Positions 20,853 through 31,340 of a stretch of DNA of 64,000 nucleotides are shown here, in pieces. A program made the position numbers and the translations under genes. Location of the stretch: NCBI GenBank assembly GCA_016743945.1, contig JADGFI010000029.1, forward strand, positions 6,720-70,719, given 5' to 3'. How positions within the stretch are numbered: position 1 is the stretch's first letter; every line of letters begins with the position of its first letter. The notes under the pieces are model-generated. The model did no database searches. It worked only from the letters and a program-made list of their open reading frames with translations, and was not told where the DNA came from. The stretch comes from Desulfobacteraceae bacterium (GTDB lineage Bacteria > Desulfobacterota > Desulfobacteria > Desulfobacterales > Desulfobacteraceae).

Positions 20853-21830
20853 TTATTGTCCCCTTTTTGTTGCTGCTGGATTCCGGCTGTCCTTATCCAC
20901 AACATTACAGACGCTGTAGCGCGGCCTGGCCCTTACATCATTATAAACACGGCCCAGGTATTCGCCCAAAAGTCCCAACGCAAGAAACTGAGCACCAATG
21001 AGAACAAAAAGAACGGCAAACAGGGTAAACACGCCGTCGGCAGCCCAGACCGCCCCGAACATTAACCGCATCACCATCAAAAAAAAACCAAAGCCAATCC
21101 CCAAAAGAGAAATCACACCGCCGATAATACTTAACAACCGCAGGGGGAAAGTTGTCATACAGGTCAGCAGATCAAATTGAAGGGAGATAAGCTTTAAAAC
21201 ACTGTATTTTGAATCACCACCGGACCGTTCTGCATGGGTCACCATGATCTCGGTTGTTGATCTGGCAAAGCTGTTTGCCAAAACAGGAATAAAGGTGCTT
21301 CTCTCCGGACAGCTGAGAACGGCATCGATGATATGTTTTTTATAGGCCCTTAGCATGCACCCGTAATCATTCATCATGACCCCGGTCACTTTCTGAACTG
21401 TTTTATTGATGATAAAAGAGAATAATTTTCTAAAACTGCTGTCCTGCCTGTTTTTCCTGACACTGCCCACAACATCATAGCCCTTTTGTATCTGATCCAC
21501 CAGATTGGGAATCTCTTCGGGCGGATTTTGCAAATCCGCATCAAGGGTAACAACAATATCCCCCTTTGCCTGTTCAAACCCCGCCATTATAGCCGAATGC
21601 TGCCCATAATTTCTATTGAGAAGCACCCCTTTTATAATGCTATGGTCCTGATTTGCAGCAGCAGATATAATATCGGCGGAACCATCATGGCTGCCGTCAT
21701 CAATCAGGATGATTTCGCAGGGCGCATCCATTTTTCCACACGCCCCAATACATCTTTCAATGAGCTCCGCCAAGTTTTGGGCCTCATTAAATACCGGGAT
21801 TACAATTGAGATGAACGAATTTTCCTTCAT
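20853..21830 (-). CDS. arnC: ArnC undecaprenyl-phosphate 4-deoxy-4-formamido-L-arabinose transferase
   Basis: GT2: [38 protein letters not shown]-terminal TM pair; start MKENSF at 21830. Confidence 0.9.
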   Translation of the reverse strand: MKENSFISIVIPVFNEAQNLAELIERCIGACGKMDAPCEIILIDDGSHDGSADIISAAANQDHSIIKGVLLNRNYGQHSAIMAGFEQAKGDIVVTLDADLQNPPEEIPNLVDQIQKGYDVVGSVRKNRQDSSFRKLFSFIINKTVQKVTGVMMNDYGCMLRAYKKHIIDAVLSCPERSTFIPVLANSFARSTTEIMVTHAERSGGDSKYSVLKLISLQFDLLTCMTTFPLRLLSIIGGVISLLGIGFGFFLMVMRLMFGAVWAADGVFTLFAVLFVLIGAQFLALGLLGEYLGRVYNDVRARPRYSVCNVVDKDSRNPAATKRGQ

Positions 21831-23005
21831 TTTTTCAAGACCTTTTTGATTGTATTCACCACCCGATGGACATCCTTTTCTGTCATGTCCGGAAAAAGTG
21901 GCAAAGAAAGAATTCTTTTTGAGTTCCATTCGGTATTCACCAAGGCACCAGGGGGTATATCCAGGGTGTCCCGGTAATACTTTTGAAGATGAACTGCTCT
22001 AAAATGAAGTCCTGTCCCAATATTATTTTTCTTGAGCTCCTCCATGAACTGGCCCCTTGTCATTGCGGCCTTTTCAATATCAAGCCTTACAATAAAAAGA
22101 TGCCATGAATGCCCTGCCTCTTCCGGAGGGGGGGCAAGGGGAATAATTTGATCAACATCCTTTAAAAGTTCAAGGTATAAGCGCGCAAGGGCTTCACGCT
22201 TTTTGTTGAATACTGCGATCCTTTTTAACTGGGAGATGCCCAGGGCTGCCAGCATATCCGGCAGATTGTATTTAAATCCCGGTTCAATCACCTGGGCCTG
22301 GGGCAGCCTTCCCTGGGTGTTTCTGTCAAAGGAATCAACCCCCAGACCATGGAACTTAAGCCGTTGTATCCTTTGAATCAATTCACTGTCATCTGAACAA
22401 ATCATCCCGCCCTCACCGGTTGTGATGTTTTTTATGGGATGAAATGAAAATACACTGGTGCCAAAGGCCCCTGTTGGAACCCCTTTATAGGAAGACCCCA
22501 ATGCATGGGCAGCATCTTCAATAATCTTTATTTTATGGTCACGGGCAAGTTGTTTCAAAGGATCCATGTCAACACTGGCCCCGGCAAAATGAACCGGGAT
22601 AATCAGTTTTACTCGTTTTGACAGGCAGTTTTCCACGCTGTCTTTGGTTATCATGAGCGTATCTTTGTCAACATCCGCAAAAACAGGGGTTGCCCCTGCC
22701 AGGGTAATAAGGTTCACCGTTGATACCCAGGTCATGGAAGGGGTAATCACCTCATCCCCTTTTCCGATGCCAAGTGCCTTTAACAGAAGATGCATGCCCG
22801 CTGTTGCCGAAGTAAGCCCGACAGCATAGGGGCTGCCTGTATACTCACACATATTTTTTTCAAATTCAGCATTTTTAGATCCAGTGGTAATCCAGCCGGA
22901 TGTTAACACTTCATTAACGGCCAAAATATCCTGGGCATTAATGGAGGGTCTTGAAAATGGTAAAAAATCGTCCGATAATGGAGAATTTGTTTTTTTAAGC
23001 GTCAT
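21827..23005 (-). CDS. arnB: ArnB UDP-4-amino-4-deoxy-L-arabinose aminotransferase (DegT/DnrJ/EryC1 family)
   Basis: [60 protein letters not shown]-lysine region. Confidence 0.92.
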   Translation of the reverse strand: MTLKKTNSPLSDDFLPFSRPSINAQDILAVNEVLTSGWITTGSKNAEFEKNMCEYTGSPYAVGLTSATAGMHLLLKALGIGKGDEVITPSMTWVSTVNLITLAGATPVFADVDKDTLMITKDSVENCLSKRVKLIIPVHFAGASVDMDPLKQLARDHKIKIIEDAAHALGSSYKGVPTGAFGTSVFSFHPIKNITTGEGGMICSDDSELIQRIQRLKFHGLGVDSFDRNTQGRLPQAQVIEPGFKYNLPDMLAALGISQLKRIAVFNKKREALARLYLELLKDVDQIIPLAPPPEEAGHSWHLFIVRLDIEKAAMTRGQFMEELKKNNIGTGLHFRAVHLQKYYRDTLDIPPGALVNTEWNSKRILSLPLFPDMTEKDVHRVVNTIKKVLKK

Positions 23006-23280
23006 ATTTTTTTAATCATCCTAATCTTTTATACCCAAACAAAAATACAATTTTAATTGCGTTTCAAATAGTTTGCCGGGTATAGTATGATATATTTTCA
23101 TATTTTTCTATATAATTTGTAATTTTCCAAAGGAAAAACACACAGGCTGTCATTTCCTGAGGACCATCATTTTTTTTAAAACATTTAATGTGACCCCAGT
23201 TGATCCGGCAAGCGGATCAGGCTGTGTTGACATTATTTTTGAAATGATTATTCTGTCTGGGTATATTTAAGGAGGACATC

Positions 23281-25635
23281 ATGGAAAAAACCACCCCGGC
23301 CCAACAGCTCAGAGCATTTGTCAGCCTTGATCCGCTACTTGATTTTTGGAAAAAAACACTGGTGCCAGACTGCACCCATATGCGGTCCATGTTTAGGGAC
23401 TTAACGGAGAGAATAGACCAACGCCCTGAACTCCAGGGCTCCATTGAGGATATTGATATCATAGATAAATACCAGGATATCATCAGGCCATTGATGAGTC
23501 CCGTATTTCCGGCTGCTTCCTTTAACCGAGATATTATGGGGGCGCTCACACCCTGTACCTTTGAACCATTTTTCGTGACCCCTGAATTCCAGCGACTGTT
23601 CCTTGACAATGACAATTTTAAAAAATCCACCCTCAAGGAAAACTGTCAAACCCAAACCTCAAAAAAACAATTGAAAATCTATTTTCTTATTTTGGAACGA
23701 ATATACGGATTCGACTGCCAGCGGCTTGAAAGCATAGACATTAAAATTGTACCCGATAAAAAAGATGGGCTGTCCCGTTATTTCGGGGTGACGGCAGATT
23801 TCCAGTTTGTCAGGATAACGCCCCTGAACAGCCCGAAAAAATTGTCCGAAAAAGACCGGGATGACATCACAAACAATCTTACGAATATGGATATCCTGGC
23901 CAAACACATTGATCTTGCCCAATTCGAATTTACAGGTTTTACCATTGTGCGGGCCCTGGATGTAACTCAATCCGAGGTGATTTCTGCCCTTGAAAGGGAT
24001 TTGATTGACCACCACGCCATTTTTTCAGCCGACGGAATCAAGCACATGGAAGCAAGGCTCCAGGTATTATTCCAGCGGCCGGAACTGGCGGTTGGAATCG
24101 GTGCCCTCCAGGGGGACCAGGTGATGATCATCAAAAATGACTGCAACTCTAATATCAACTGCCTCTTTTCCAACTCCCACCATATAAACCTGGAAGCGGT
24201 AAAAGGATCCGTCTGGATGCAGGCGGTTGAAAACAATGCTGTCCTTCGGGTGCCGGATCTGTCCCAAAAACCGGATCTGGTTCCCGCCGAACAACAGGCG
24301 GTTACCGCCGGCATCCGCTCCATGCTGATTTCTCCTTTATCCTACCAGGGAAAAACCATTGGGATTATAGAAGTATTTACCACCACGCCCAATGAGCTAG
24401 GCCCCATCGATGCCATGCTCTTGCAACAGGTCATCCCCATTTTTTGTGTGGCCCTGAAAAGGGGAATGGATGAACTGGACAAGCACGTTCAATCCATTAT
24501 CAAGGAAAAATGCACAGCGGTTCACCCTTCAGTGGAATGGCGGTTTGAACAAGCGGCCATAAGCCATATGGAACGTCTCCGCCAGGGCAATACCACCTCT
24601 CAAATGGAACCCATTATTTTCAAGGAGGTGGTGCCCTTTTTCGGGCAATCCGATATAAGGGGTTCTTCCCTGGCCCGAAACAAGGGAATCCAACAGGACC
24701 TTACCGATCAGCTATCCCTTGCCCTTGGTATCATGGAAGCAGGTTCCAACCTTCGCCCCTGGCCAATTTTACAGGAATATAAATACCGAATCCAAACCAA
24801 AATAGAACAGATTGCAGGCGGGGTTACCGCCAGCGATGAACAGTCTGTTTTTTCACTCTTGAACAAAGAAATAGCGCCCACCTTTGAAGATCTTGCGGGA
24901 CTGGGATCTGATATTGCCCGGCAAATTGACCATTACACCCATTCCCTTGATCCTGTTACCGGCATGATCTACAACAAAAGAAAAGATTATGAAGAAAGCG
25001 TATCAAAACTCAACCAGGCGCTTTCAAGATTTTTAGAACAAGAAGACAGCCTCATTCAGACGGATTTTCCCCATTATTTTGAGAAACGCCAGACCGACGG
25101 CGTGGATTATATGATGTATATCGGTGCCGCCATGACCCAAAGCCAGCAACTTGCCAATTTCCATGTCCAGGACATGACCCTGTGGCAGTTGATGCTGTCC
25201 TGGGGGCTTGCCTGGCATACAAAAAAGATACAACCCGATTTAAAGGTGCCCCTGGATACCTGCCACCTGATTCTGGTCAACCATACGCCGCTGTCCATTC
25301 GATTCCGATTTGATGAAAAACGCTTTGATGTAGATGGTGCCTATGATGTCCGCCAGGAAATCATAAAATCCCGCCTGGACAAAGCCCTGATAAAAGGATC
25401 AGGGGAACGACTCACCCAGCCCGGAAGGATTGCAGTGGTGTATTCCACTCCCGTCGAAGGCAGAGAAATCAGACAGCATATTAATTTTCTTACGAGCATT
25501 GGTAAGCTTGACAATGATCTTGAAATGCTGGACCTGGACGACCTGCCGGATATTCGGGGGTTAAAAGCCCTCAGGGTGGGGGTAAATCTGAAATCCATGG
25601 CCGGCAATAATATCGTTGAGATGAAAACAGGATAA
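23281..25635 (+). CDS. GAF domain-containing signalling protein, 784 aa
   Basis: Central GAF-like region (VGIGALQGDQVMII...AGIRSMLISPLSYQGKTIGIIEVF); no recognisable output domain. Confidence 0.65.
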   Translation: MEKTTPAQQLRAFVSLDPLLDFWKKTLVPDCTHMRSMFRDLTERIDQRPELQGSIEDIDIIDKYQDIIRPLMSPVFPAASFNRDIMGALTPCTFEPFFVTPEFQRLFLDNDNFKKSTLKENCQTQTSKKQLKIYFLILERIYGFDCQRLESIDIKIVPDKKDGLSRYFGVTADFQFVRITPLNSPKKLSEKDRDDITNNLTNMDILAKHIDLAQFEFTGFTIVRALDVTQSEVISALERDLIDHHAIFSADGIKHMEARLQVLFQRPELAVGIGALQGDQVMIIKNDCNSNINCLFSNSHHINLEAVKGSVWMQAVENNAVLRVPDLSQKPDLVPAEQQAVTAGIRSMLISPLSYQGKTIGIIEVFTTTPNELGPIDAMLLQQVIPIFCVALKRGMDELDKHVQSIIKEKCTAVHPSVEWRFEQAAISHMERLRQGNTTSQMEPIIFKEVVPFFGQSDIRGSSLARNKGIQQDLTDQLSLALGIMEAGSNLRPWPILQEYKYRIQTKIEQIAGGVTASDEQSVFSLLNKEIAPTFEDLAGLGSDIARQIDHYTHSLDPVTGMIYNKRKDYEESVSKLNQALSRFLEQEDSLIQTDFPHYFEKRQTDGVDYMMYIGAAMTQSQQLANFHVQDMTLWQLMLSWGLAWHTKKIQPDLKVPLDTCHLILVNHTPLSIRFRFDEKRFDVDGAYDVRQEIIKSRLDKALIKGSGERLTQPGRIAVVYSTPVEGREIRQHINFLTSIGKLDNDLEMLDLDDLPDIRGLKALRVGVNLKSMAGNNIVEMKTG

Positions 25636-25694
25636 AGACTGCCACAGTTCCCCTGCATCTGCAGTTACCTTTAAACTTGGCGCTGTGTTAAATT

Positions 25695-27140
25695 GTGAGG
25701 AAAAATTTTTTACCGATGATCGGAAAAAATAAAAAAAATGGGGTCCGAGAAATCCTTTTAATGGGGGTATTCTGGCGAATCCTCTTCATTGAAGCGGTTT
25801 TGCTTGTCTATTCTCTTTTTTACAGATGGTTCACAGACAATGCCGGACCCTCTGATCTGTTCTGGTATGCCATCCGAATTATCCTGCTTGTGGGAATTAT
25901 CATTATTTTTATGATGGTCACCTTGAAAAAATTTCTCACTGACAAAATCATTACCCCCCTGGAATCCCTTGCAGCTGCCAACAAGGAGATCCAAAAAGAT
26001 TATACCAGGGCCGACAAAATAGATCTGGCAGATGATTCCCCGGATGAAATCAGAACCATTGTCACCTCAAGGGCTGCCATGCTCAAACAAATCCTGGCGG
26101 TTTCCGAAGAACGATTGCATCTGGTCAACTTTATCAAAGAAACATTTGGGCGGTATCTTTCCCAAACAGTTGTGGATGAAATCCTGGCCTCCCCGGAAGG
26201 GCACAAAATCGGCGGCACCAGAAAAGAGGTGACGGTATTGATGTCGGATCTAAGGGGATTTACCAGCCTGTCCGAGGACAGGGACCCCGAAGAAATGGTT
26301 CAATTGCTCAACCGCTACCTTGAAAAAATGTCCAAAATAATTTTAAAATACGACGGGATAATTGATGAAATCATCGGGGATGCCATCCTTGCAGTATTTG
26401 GCGCCCCGAAAAGCCATGGCAATGACCCGGAAAGGGCAATTGCCTGTGCCATTGAGATGCAAAACTGCCTGGCAATATTAAACCAGGAGGTTCTTGAATC
26501 GGGATATCCCTGTCTTGAAATGGGTATTGGTATTAATACCGGCACTGTCATTGTAGGGAATATCGGTTCCGAGGTCAGGATGAAATACGGAATCGTCGGC
26601 GATGCGGTAAATCGGGCATCCAGGATCGAATCCAACAGCGTCGGCGGACAAGTGCTCATTGGTGAATCCACCTACAGCCGGGTAAAACCCACAACAAAGG
26701 TGATGCCGGCCCAGCATATTATGATGAAGGGCATGAAAAAACCCTTGGTTTTTTACTCCGTTTTTGCCATTGAAACCCAAAATTACAACGTCGCGCTCGA
26801 GGCATCTATACCTTCGGATGCCCGACTTGCCATAAAGCTCCCTTTTCAGTACTGGACCATCCAGGATAAGAAAATAAGCGCCCTGCCCCTCCTCGGAGAG
26901 ACAATCGCAATGGATGAAAACAATATTTATGCGACGACCACCCACCCCATTGACCTGTACACAGACATTAAACTGAACTTTGATTTCTGTGTTGAGGCCC
27001 ATTGTTTTGATGATATCTATGCCAAAAGCACGTCAACCCAAATGGGACAGAACCTCCGCCGCACAAAGTTCAGCATTACGGCCATGGATGAAAATGACAA
27101 AACGATCATTAGAAAATGGATGAAAGAAGCAGCCGTTTGA
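25695..27140 (+). CDS. Membrane-anchored class III adenylate/guanylate cyclase with two TM and HAMP-like linker
   Basis: VTVLMSDLRGFTSLSE, IDEIIGDAILAVFGAP, NTGTVIVGNIGSEVRMKYGIVGDAVNRASRIES; GTG start at 25695 or ATG at 25716. Confidence 0.9.
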   Translation: MRKNFLPMIGKNKKNGVREILLMGVFWRILFIEAVLLVYSLFYRWFTDNAGPSDLFWYAIRIILLVGIIIIFMMVTLKKFLTDKIITPLESLAAANKEIQKDYTRADKIDLADDSPDEIRTIVTSRAAMLKQILAVSEERLHLVNFIKETFGRYLSQTVVDEILASPEGHKIGGTRKEVTVLMSDLRGFTSLSEDRDPEEMVQLLNRYLEKMSKIILKYDGIIDEIIGDAILAVFGAPKSHGNDPERAIACAIEMQNCLAILNQEVLESGYPCLEMGIGINTGTVIVGNIGSEVRMKYGIVGDAVNRASRIESNSVGGQVLIGESTYSRVKPTTKVMPAQHIMMKGMKKPLVFYSVFAIETQNYNVALEASIPSDARLAIKLPFQYWTIQDKKISALPLLGETIAMDENNIYATTTHPIDLYTDIKLNFDFCVEAHCFDDIYAKSTSTQMGQNLRRTKFSITAMDENDKTIIRKWMKEAAV

Positions 27141-27265
27141 TAGGAATCAAACGCCATCCCGCCTTTTTCTCCTTGACAAGCAAGCCAAATTGTAATTGGA
27201 TGCCTAGCATATTTTTTCTTCGACAACTTTTTAAACCCATCACATTTAAGGATTTTAGAATCACC

Positions 27266-28123
27266 ATGACTCTTTCATCTTTTTTTAATTCAGGCCTTAA
27301 AAAATATCAGAACAAAATTGCAGGGGCATTTTTCCTGTTTTTCTGCCTGCTGGTATTCTGGCCCCAGCCCGGCACGGCACAGGAAAAAAAAATCACGACC
27401 CCCCTGGGGATGTCCTTTGTCCTTGTTGAGCCGGGAACTTTTATGATGGGCAGTCCTAAAACAGAACGATTTCGAGATGCCGATGAAATCCGTCGGTCCG
27501 TAAAAATTGAGACTGCCTATTATCTGCAAACAACCGAAGTAACCCTGGGGCAATGGCGGGCCGTCATGGGAAAAAAATGGCTTAAAAAACGAAAAGGAAC
27601 CGATGATATGCCGGTCACCCAGATCTCATATTATGATTGCCTTAAATATATCGACATGCTCAATAAGAAGGGAATGGGGGTTTACCGACTCCCCACGGAC
27701 AAGGAATGGGAGTATGCCTGCAGGGCCGGCACAACAACCGCCTACAGCTGGGGAGACGCCATAGACTGTTCCAAGGCCATGTATGGCAATAACCCCAAAA
27801 AAAATGAAGAATGTACCCTTTATTTACGCTCCATAAAAATTGACACCTATGGCCCGGCACCAGTCAAAACCTATGCCCCCAATCCCTGGGGATTTTATGA
27901 TATGCACGGCAATGTATGGGAATGGTGTTCAGACACATATTCCGCCTACCTGTCTGGCCCTACACCTAAAGCATACAATCCTATGGATTCGGATTCCCAT
28001 ATCAGAAGAGGGGGCAGCTGGTATAAATACGGACGATATCTTCGAAGTGCCAATCGCACCTATGCCCACCCAGGCGCAAAACTTCTCACAACCGGTTTCA
28101 GACTCGTCCGAGAGGCAAATTAA
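27266..28123 (+). CDS. Secreted formylglycine-generating-enzyme/sulfatase-modifying-factor (SUMF1) domain protein
   Basis: Signal peptide; FVLVEPGTFMMGSP, RLPTDKEWEYACRAGTTTAYSWGD, GNVWEWCSD, RGGSW; ATG at 27266 preferred. Confidence 0.87.
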   Translation: MTLSSFFNSGLKKYQNKIAGAFFLFFCLLVFWPQPGTAQEKKITTPLGMSFVLVEPGTFMMGSPKTERFRDADEIRRSVKIETAYYLQTTEVTLGQWRAVMGKKWLKKRKGTDDMPVTQISYYDCLKYIDMLNKKGMGVYRLPTDKEWEYACRAGTTTAYSWGDAIDCSKAMYGNNPKKNEECTLYLRSIKIDTYGPAPVKTYAPNPWGFYDMHGNVWEWCSDTYSAYLSGPTPKAYNPMDSDSHIRRGGSWYKYGRYLRSANRTYAHPGAKLLTTGFRLVREAN

Positions 28124-31100
28124 TGCGCGTAAAGATCCTAGGTCTCTTAAAAATATATGAAGAAGAAATCAACCTCCTGCTGTGGACAATGGCCCTTTTG
28201 TTTATTATCCGCAGTTCCGGTGTTATCTTGAACAACTATGCAGAAACCGCTTTTTTAAAACGATACGGGGTTGAATACCTGCCCATTGTCAACATGATCA
28301 ATGCTGTGGCCACCTTTTTTATCACAGGCGTTATGTCGATGTTCCTCGGAAAAATGGCCGGTGCCAGGCTGCTCTACTATGTCTTTATCATATCCGGCGT
28401 CCTTGTAACAATTATCCGGTTGCTGATTCCCTTTGGGTTTGATCTGTTGTATCCACTTCTTTTCATGCTTAAAAGCCAATTTGAACTGCTCCAGGCCTTG
28501 TTATTCTGGAATTTATGCAATGATCTTTTCAATATGCGCCAGTCCAAAAGGCTGTTTCCTATTCTGACGGCAGGAGGCGTGATCGGTCTGATTCTGGGCA
28601 GCGTGGGAACCCCCTATTTTGCCAAAACCTTTAACCTGGACAACCTGCTCTACATGTATCTTTGCACCACCCTCATGGGTGCTTTCATTGTCCAGGCAAT
28701 GGGCCGGAGTTATTCCACCCTTATTTTCCCGGAAAAAATCCAAAAAGAAGGGGCTGTCACCAAGAAGAAACCCTCCATGATCCAGGAGATGAAGGATGTA
28801 TACCCCCTGCTCAAAGACTCGATACTGGTCAAAATCGTGTTGGTGCTGACCTTTATGCCCAATGTGGTCATCCCCATCATGAATTATCAGTTTAACTATG
28901 CCATCAATGACCAGTTTGCCTCGGAAGCGGCCATGATCCAGTTTTTCGGGTTTTTTCGGGGGGGCTTGTATACCATCAGTCTGATCATCCTGCTCTTTGT
29001 GGGCAGGATATACGGACGATGGGGCCTACCCGTAGCCCTGATGTTCCACCCCTTTAATTACATGATTGCATTTTTTGCATTTCTCTTCCGGTTTGATATC
29101 TTCGCCGCCATGTATGCCAGGATGTCCACCAATATCCTGAGAACCACCATCAATATGCCGGCAAACTCCATTTTAATCGGACTTTTCCCGGAATCCTACC
29201 GGAACATGATCCGCCCCTTTTTAAGGGGAACCGTGGTGAGGATGGCGCTGTTTACAGGTTCCACATTAATTTTGATCTCAAGTTCCTATTTCCACCCCAG
29301 GTATTTGACCCTTGTGGCCCTGCCCTTTGTACTGGCCTGGATGGCAGCACCCTTTGTATTGAAATCTAAATATGCCATGATCCTCAAGGATTTGATTTCA
29401 AAAAACCTGTTGGATATAAAGAGCCTTGACCAGGAAGAGCTGGGAAGTATTTTCAACCAGGACAAGGTATTGTCCGACCTGGAAACCTCTTTTTTAGCTG
29501 CCCGGGGAAAAGATGCCATCTGGTATGGCCAATTACTGAAAAATTTTTCACCCATAAAATTGGATCAGCAAATTCTCAACAATCTTGAAAAGCAGGACCC
29601 AATAACCCAACGGACCCTTATTAAAATGATCTCCCCACCATCCCGGGCAAATTCAGCCAAACGATTGATCCGGTTCCTAGACCCGAAAAAACAAGAGGTC
29701 ACCATTGCCATATTAAAACTTGTTTGCCAGAACAATATCAGGGCAATAAATAAGGTGGATTTAACCCCCTATATTAAAAATGAACATCCGGTTGTCAGAG
29801 GATTTGCTGCTGCCTGCCTCTACTCAAGGGATCCTGCGCAGCACCGCCCCATGATTACAACCTGGCTTGGGTCCAAGGACAACAATCTGCGGCAATCGGG
29901 TATTGTCAGTGCAGGCCTGAGCAATGACAGGGAATATATTGACAAGTTGCTTTCCATATTATCGGAAGAAAATATTGACCCCATCATTCCGGACATTATC
30001 AGAGCCCTGTCCCGGTTAAGGGCCAAAGAATTGAATGCCGTTATTTTCTCCTACCTCGCCTATGACCGACCCGATGTCAGAACAGCGGCCCTGGATGCCC
30101 TGGAAATCAATGATGATGTTTCCCTGAAAAAATCCATCCTTCTCCTGGGAGACAACATTGATTCCATCCATGAATTTGCCAAGGAAAAGATACGGACAGC
30201 AGAATTTCAAAACAACAAACTGTTGGTTGAATCCTTAGGAATGCCCAGCACCCGAATTCGAAGGGGCTTGTTTGAACTTTTAGAAACCCTTGACATAAAA
30301 GAGTTTGAAATTTTGATGTTTGCCAAGGAGAATCTGAATAAAAGCTATACCTACCTTGCCATGGAAGAAAACCTGGCCCATCTTCCCCAGGGGAAAATGC
30401 GGGATCTTGCCGGTGAGCACCTGCTGCAAAAAAAAGATGTGGTGCTTGAAAATATTATTCGAGTCCTTGCCATCCATGATCAGACAGGGAGGATGAAAAC
30501 CGCCTGGCGGGGAATTTTTTCACCAGATACCCGACAAAGGGCCAATGCCATTGAATTACTCTCTGATATTCTGGACCGCAAAACCTTTAATTCCATGCTT
30601 CCCCTGCTGGAAAGCCCCACCCCGGAAATGACCCTGACCGAAGGAAGAAAAATAATAAAAATTGCCAAACTGGACCCCCAGGGAAAAGAGGCTCTTTCAA
30701 ACCTGCTGACCTCTGAAGACTGGGTGGATGTTCTCATGGGATTAAATCTGATCAATGAAAATCCCACCCATTACGATGCAAGGAAAATGTTGAATGAGTT
30801 GGAAAATTCAATCAATAAACATATTTTAAAGGAAGTTCAAATGATTTTAAACAACCCTAGGGAAACTTCAGATCCCAATAAAATTAAATCCACGGAAATA
30901 TCCCTGGGAGAAAAAATACTTCTATTAAAGGAAATTGAAATTTTTTCCGGATTGAGTGCTGCCGAGCTTGCCGCCATCGCAGCGGTAACAAAGGAACTGG
31001 ATTATCCCAAAGACAAAACCATCATCAAACAAAACGATGTGGGGGAAACTGTGTTTCTCATCATAAAAGGCCGTGTGGAAGTGATCATGGAACAGGCAGA

Positions 31101-31332
31101 CGGCAAAGAGGTGATGCTGGACCACATTGGATCCGGCGGGGCTTTTGGGGAGATGGCATTGATGGACGACGCCCCCAGATCCGCCACTATAAGGACCATT
31201 GAGCCGTCCAAATTTCTCATACTTCATAAACAGGAATTCAAGGAAACCGCCATGGAATTCCCCCGGATAGCGCTGCAGATATGCTCGGTGTTAAGCCGGA
31301 TTATCCGGGATCTCCATGGTAAATTCAAATAG
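28123..31332 (+). CDS. 1069-aa fusion: ATP/ADP-translocase (NTT)/MFS-like membrane domain, HEAT-like repeats, C-terminal cyclic-nucleotide-binding domain
   Basis: N-terminal ~12 TM; middle helical repeats (HPVVRGFAAACLYSRDP, RPDVRTAALDAL); C-terminal GETVFLIIKGRVEVIME...GGAFGEMALMDDAPRSATIRTIEPSKFLIL typical of cNMP-binding. Confidence 0.82.
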   Translation: MRVKILGLLKIYEEEINLLLWTMALLFIIRSSGVILNNYAETAFLKRYGVEYLPIVNMINAVATFFITGVMSMFLGKMAGARLLYYVFIISGVLVTIIRLLIPFGFDLLYPLLFMLKSQFELLQALLFWNLCNDLFNMRQSKRLFPILTAGGVIGLILGSVGTPYFAKTFNLDNLLYMYLCTTLMGAFIVQAMGRSYSTLIFPEKIQKEGAVTKKKPSMIQEMKDVYPLLKDSILVKIVLVLTFMPNVVIPIMNYQFNYAINDQFASEAAMIQFFGFFRGGLYTISLIILLFVGRIYGRWGLPVALMFHPFNYMIAFFAFLFRFDIFAAMYARMSTNILRTTINMPANSILIGLFPESYRNMIRPFLRGTVVRMALFTGSTLILISSSYFHPRYLTLVALPFVLAWMAAPFVLKSKYAMILKDLISKNLLDIKSLDQEELGSIFNQDKVLSDLETSFLAARGKDAIWYGQLLKNFSPIKLDQQILNNLEKQDPITQRTLIKMISPPSRANSAKRLIRFLDPKKQEVTIAILKLVCQNNIRAINKVDLTPYIKNEHPVVRGFAAACLYSRDPAQHRPMITTWLGSKDNNLRQSGIVSAGLSNDREYIDKLLSILSEENIDPIIPDIIRALSRLRAKELNAVIFSYLAYDRPDVRTAALDALEINDDVSLKKSILLLGDNIDSIHEFAKEKIRTAEFQNNKLLVESLGMPSTRIRRGLFELLETLDIKEFEILMFAKENLNKSYTYLAMEENLAHLPQGKMRDLAGEHLLQKKDVVLENIIRVLAIHDQTGRMKTAWRGIFSPDTRQRANAIELLSDILDRKTFNSMLPLLESPTPEMTLTEGRKIIKIAKLDPQGKEALSNLLTSEDWVDVLMGLNLINENPTHYDARKMLNELENSINKHILKEVQMILNNPRETSDPNKIKSTEISLGEKILLLKEIEIFSGLSAAELAAIAAVTKELDYPKDKTIIKQNDVGETVFLIIKGRVEVIMEQADGKEVMLDHIGSGGAFGEMALMDDAPRSATIRTIEPSKFLILHKQEFKETAMEFPRIALQICSVLSRIIRDLHGKFK

Positions 31333-31340
31333 GGAGTTTT

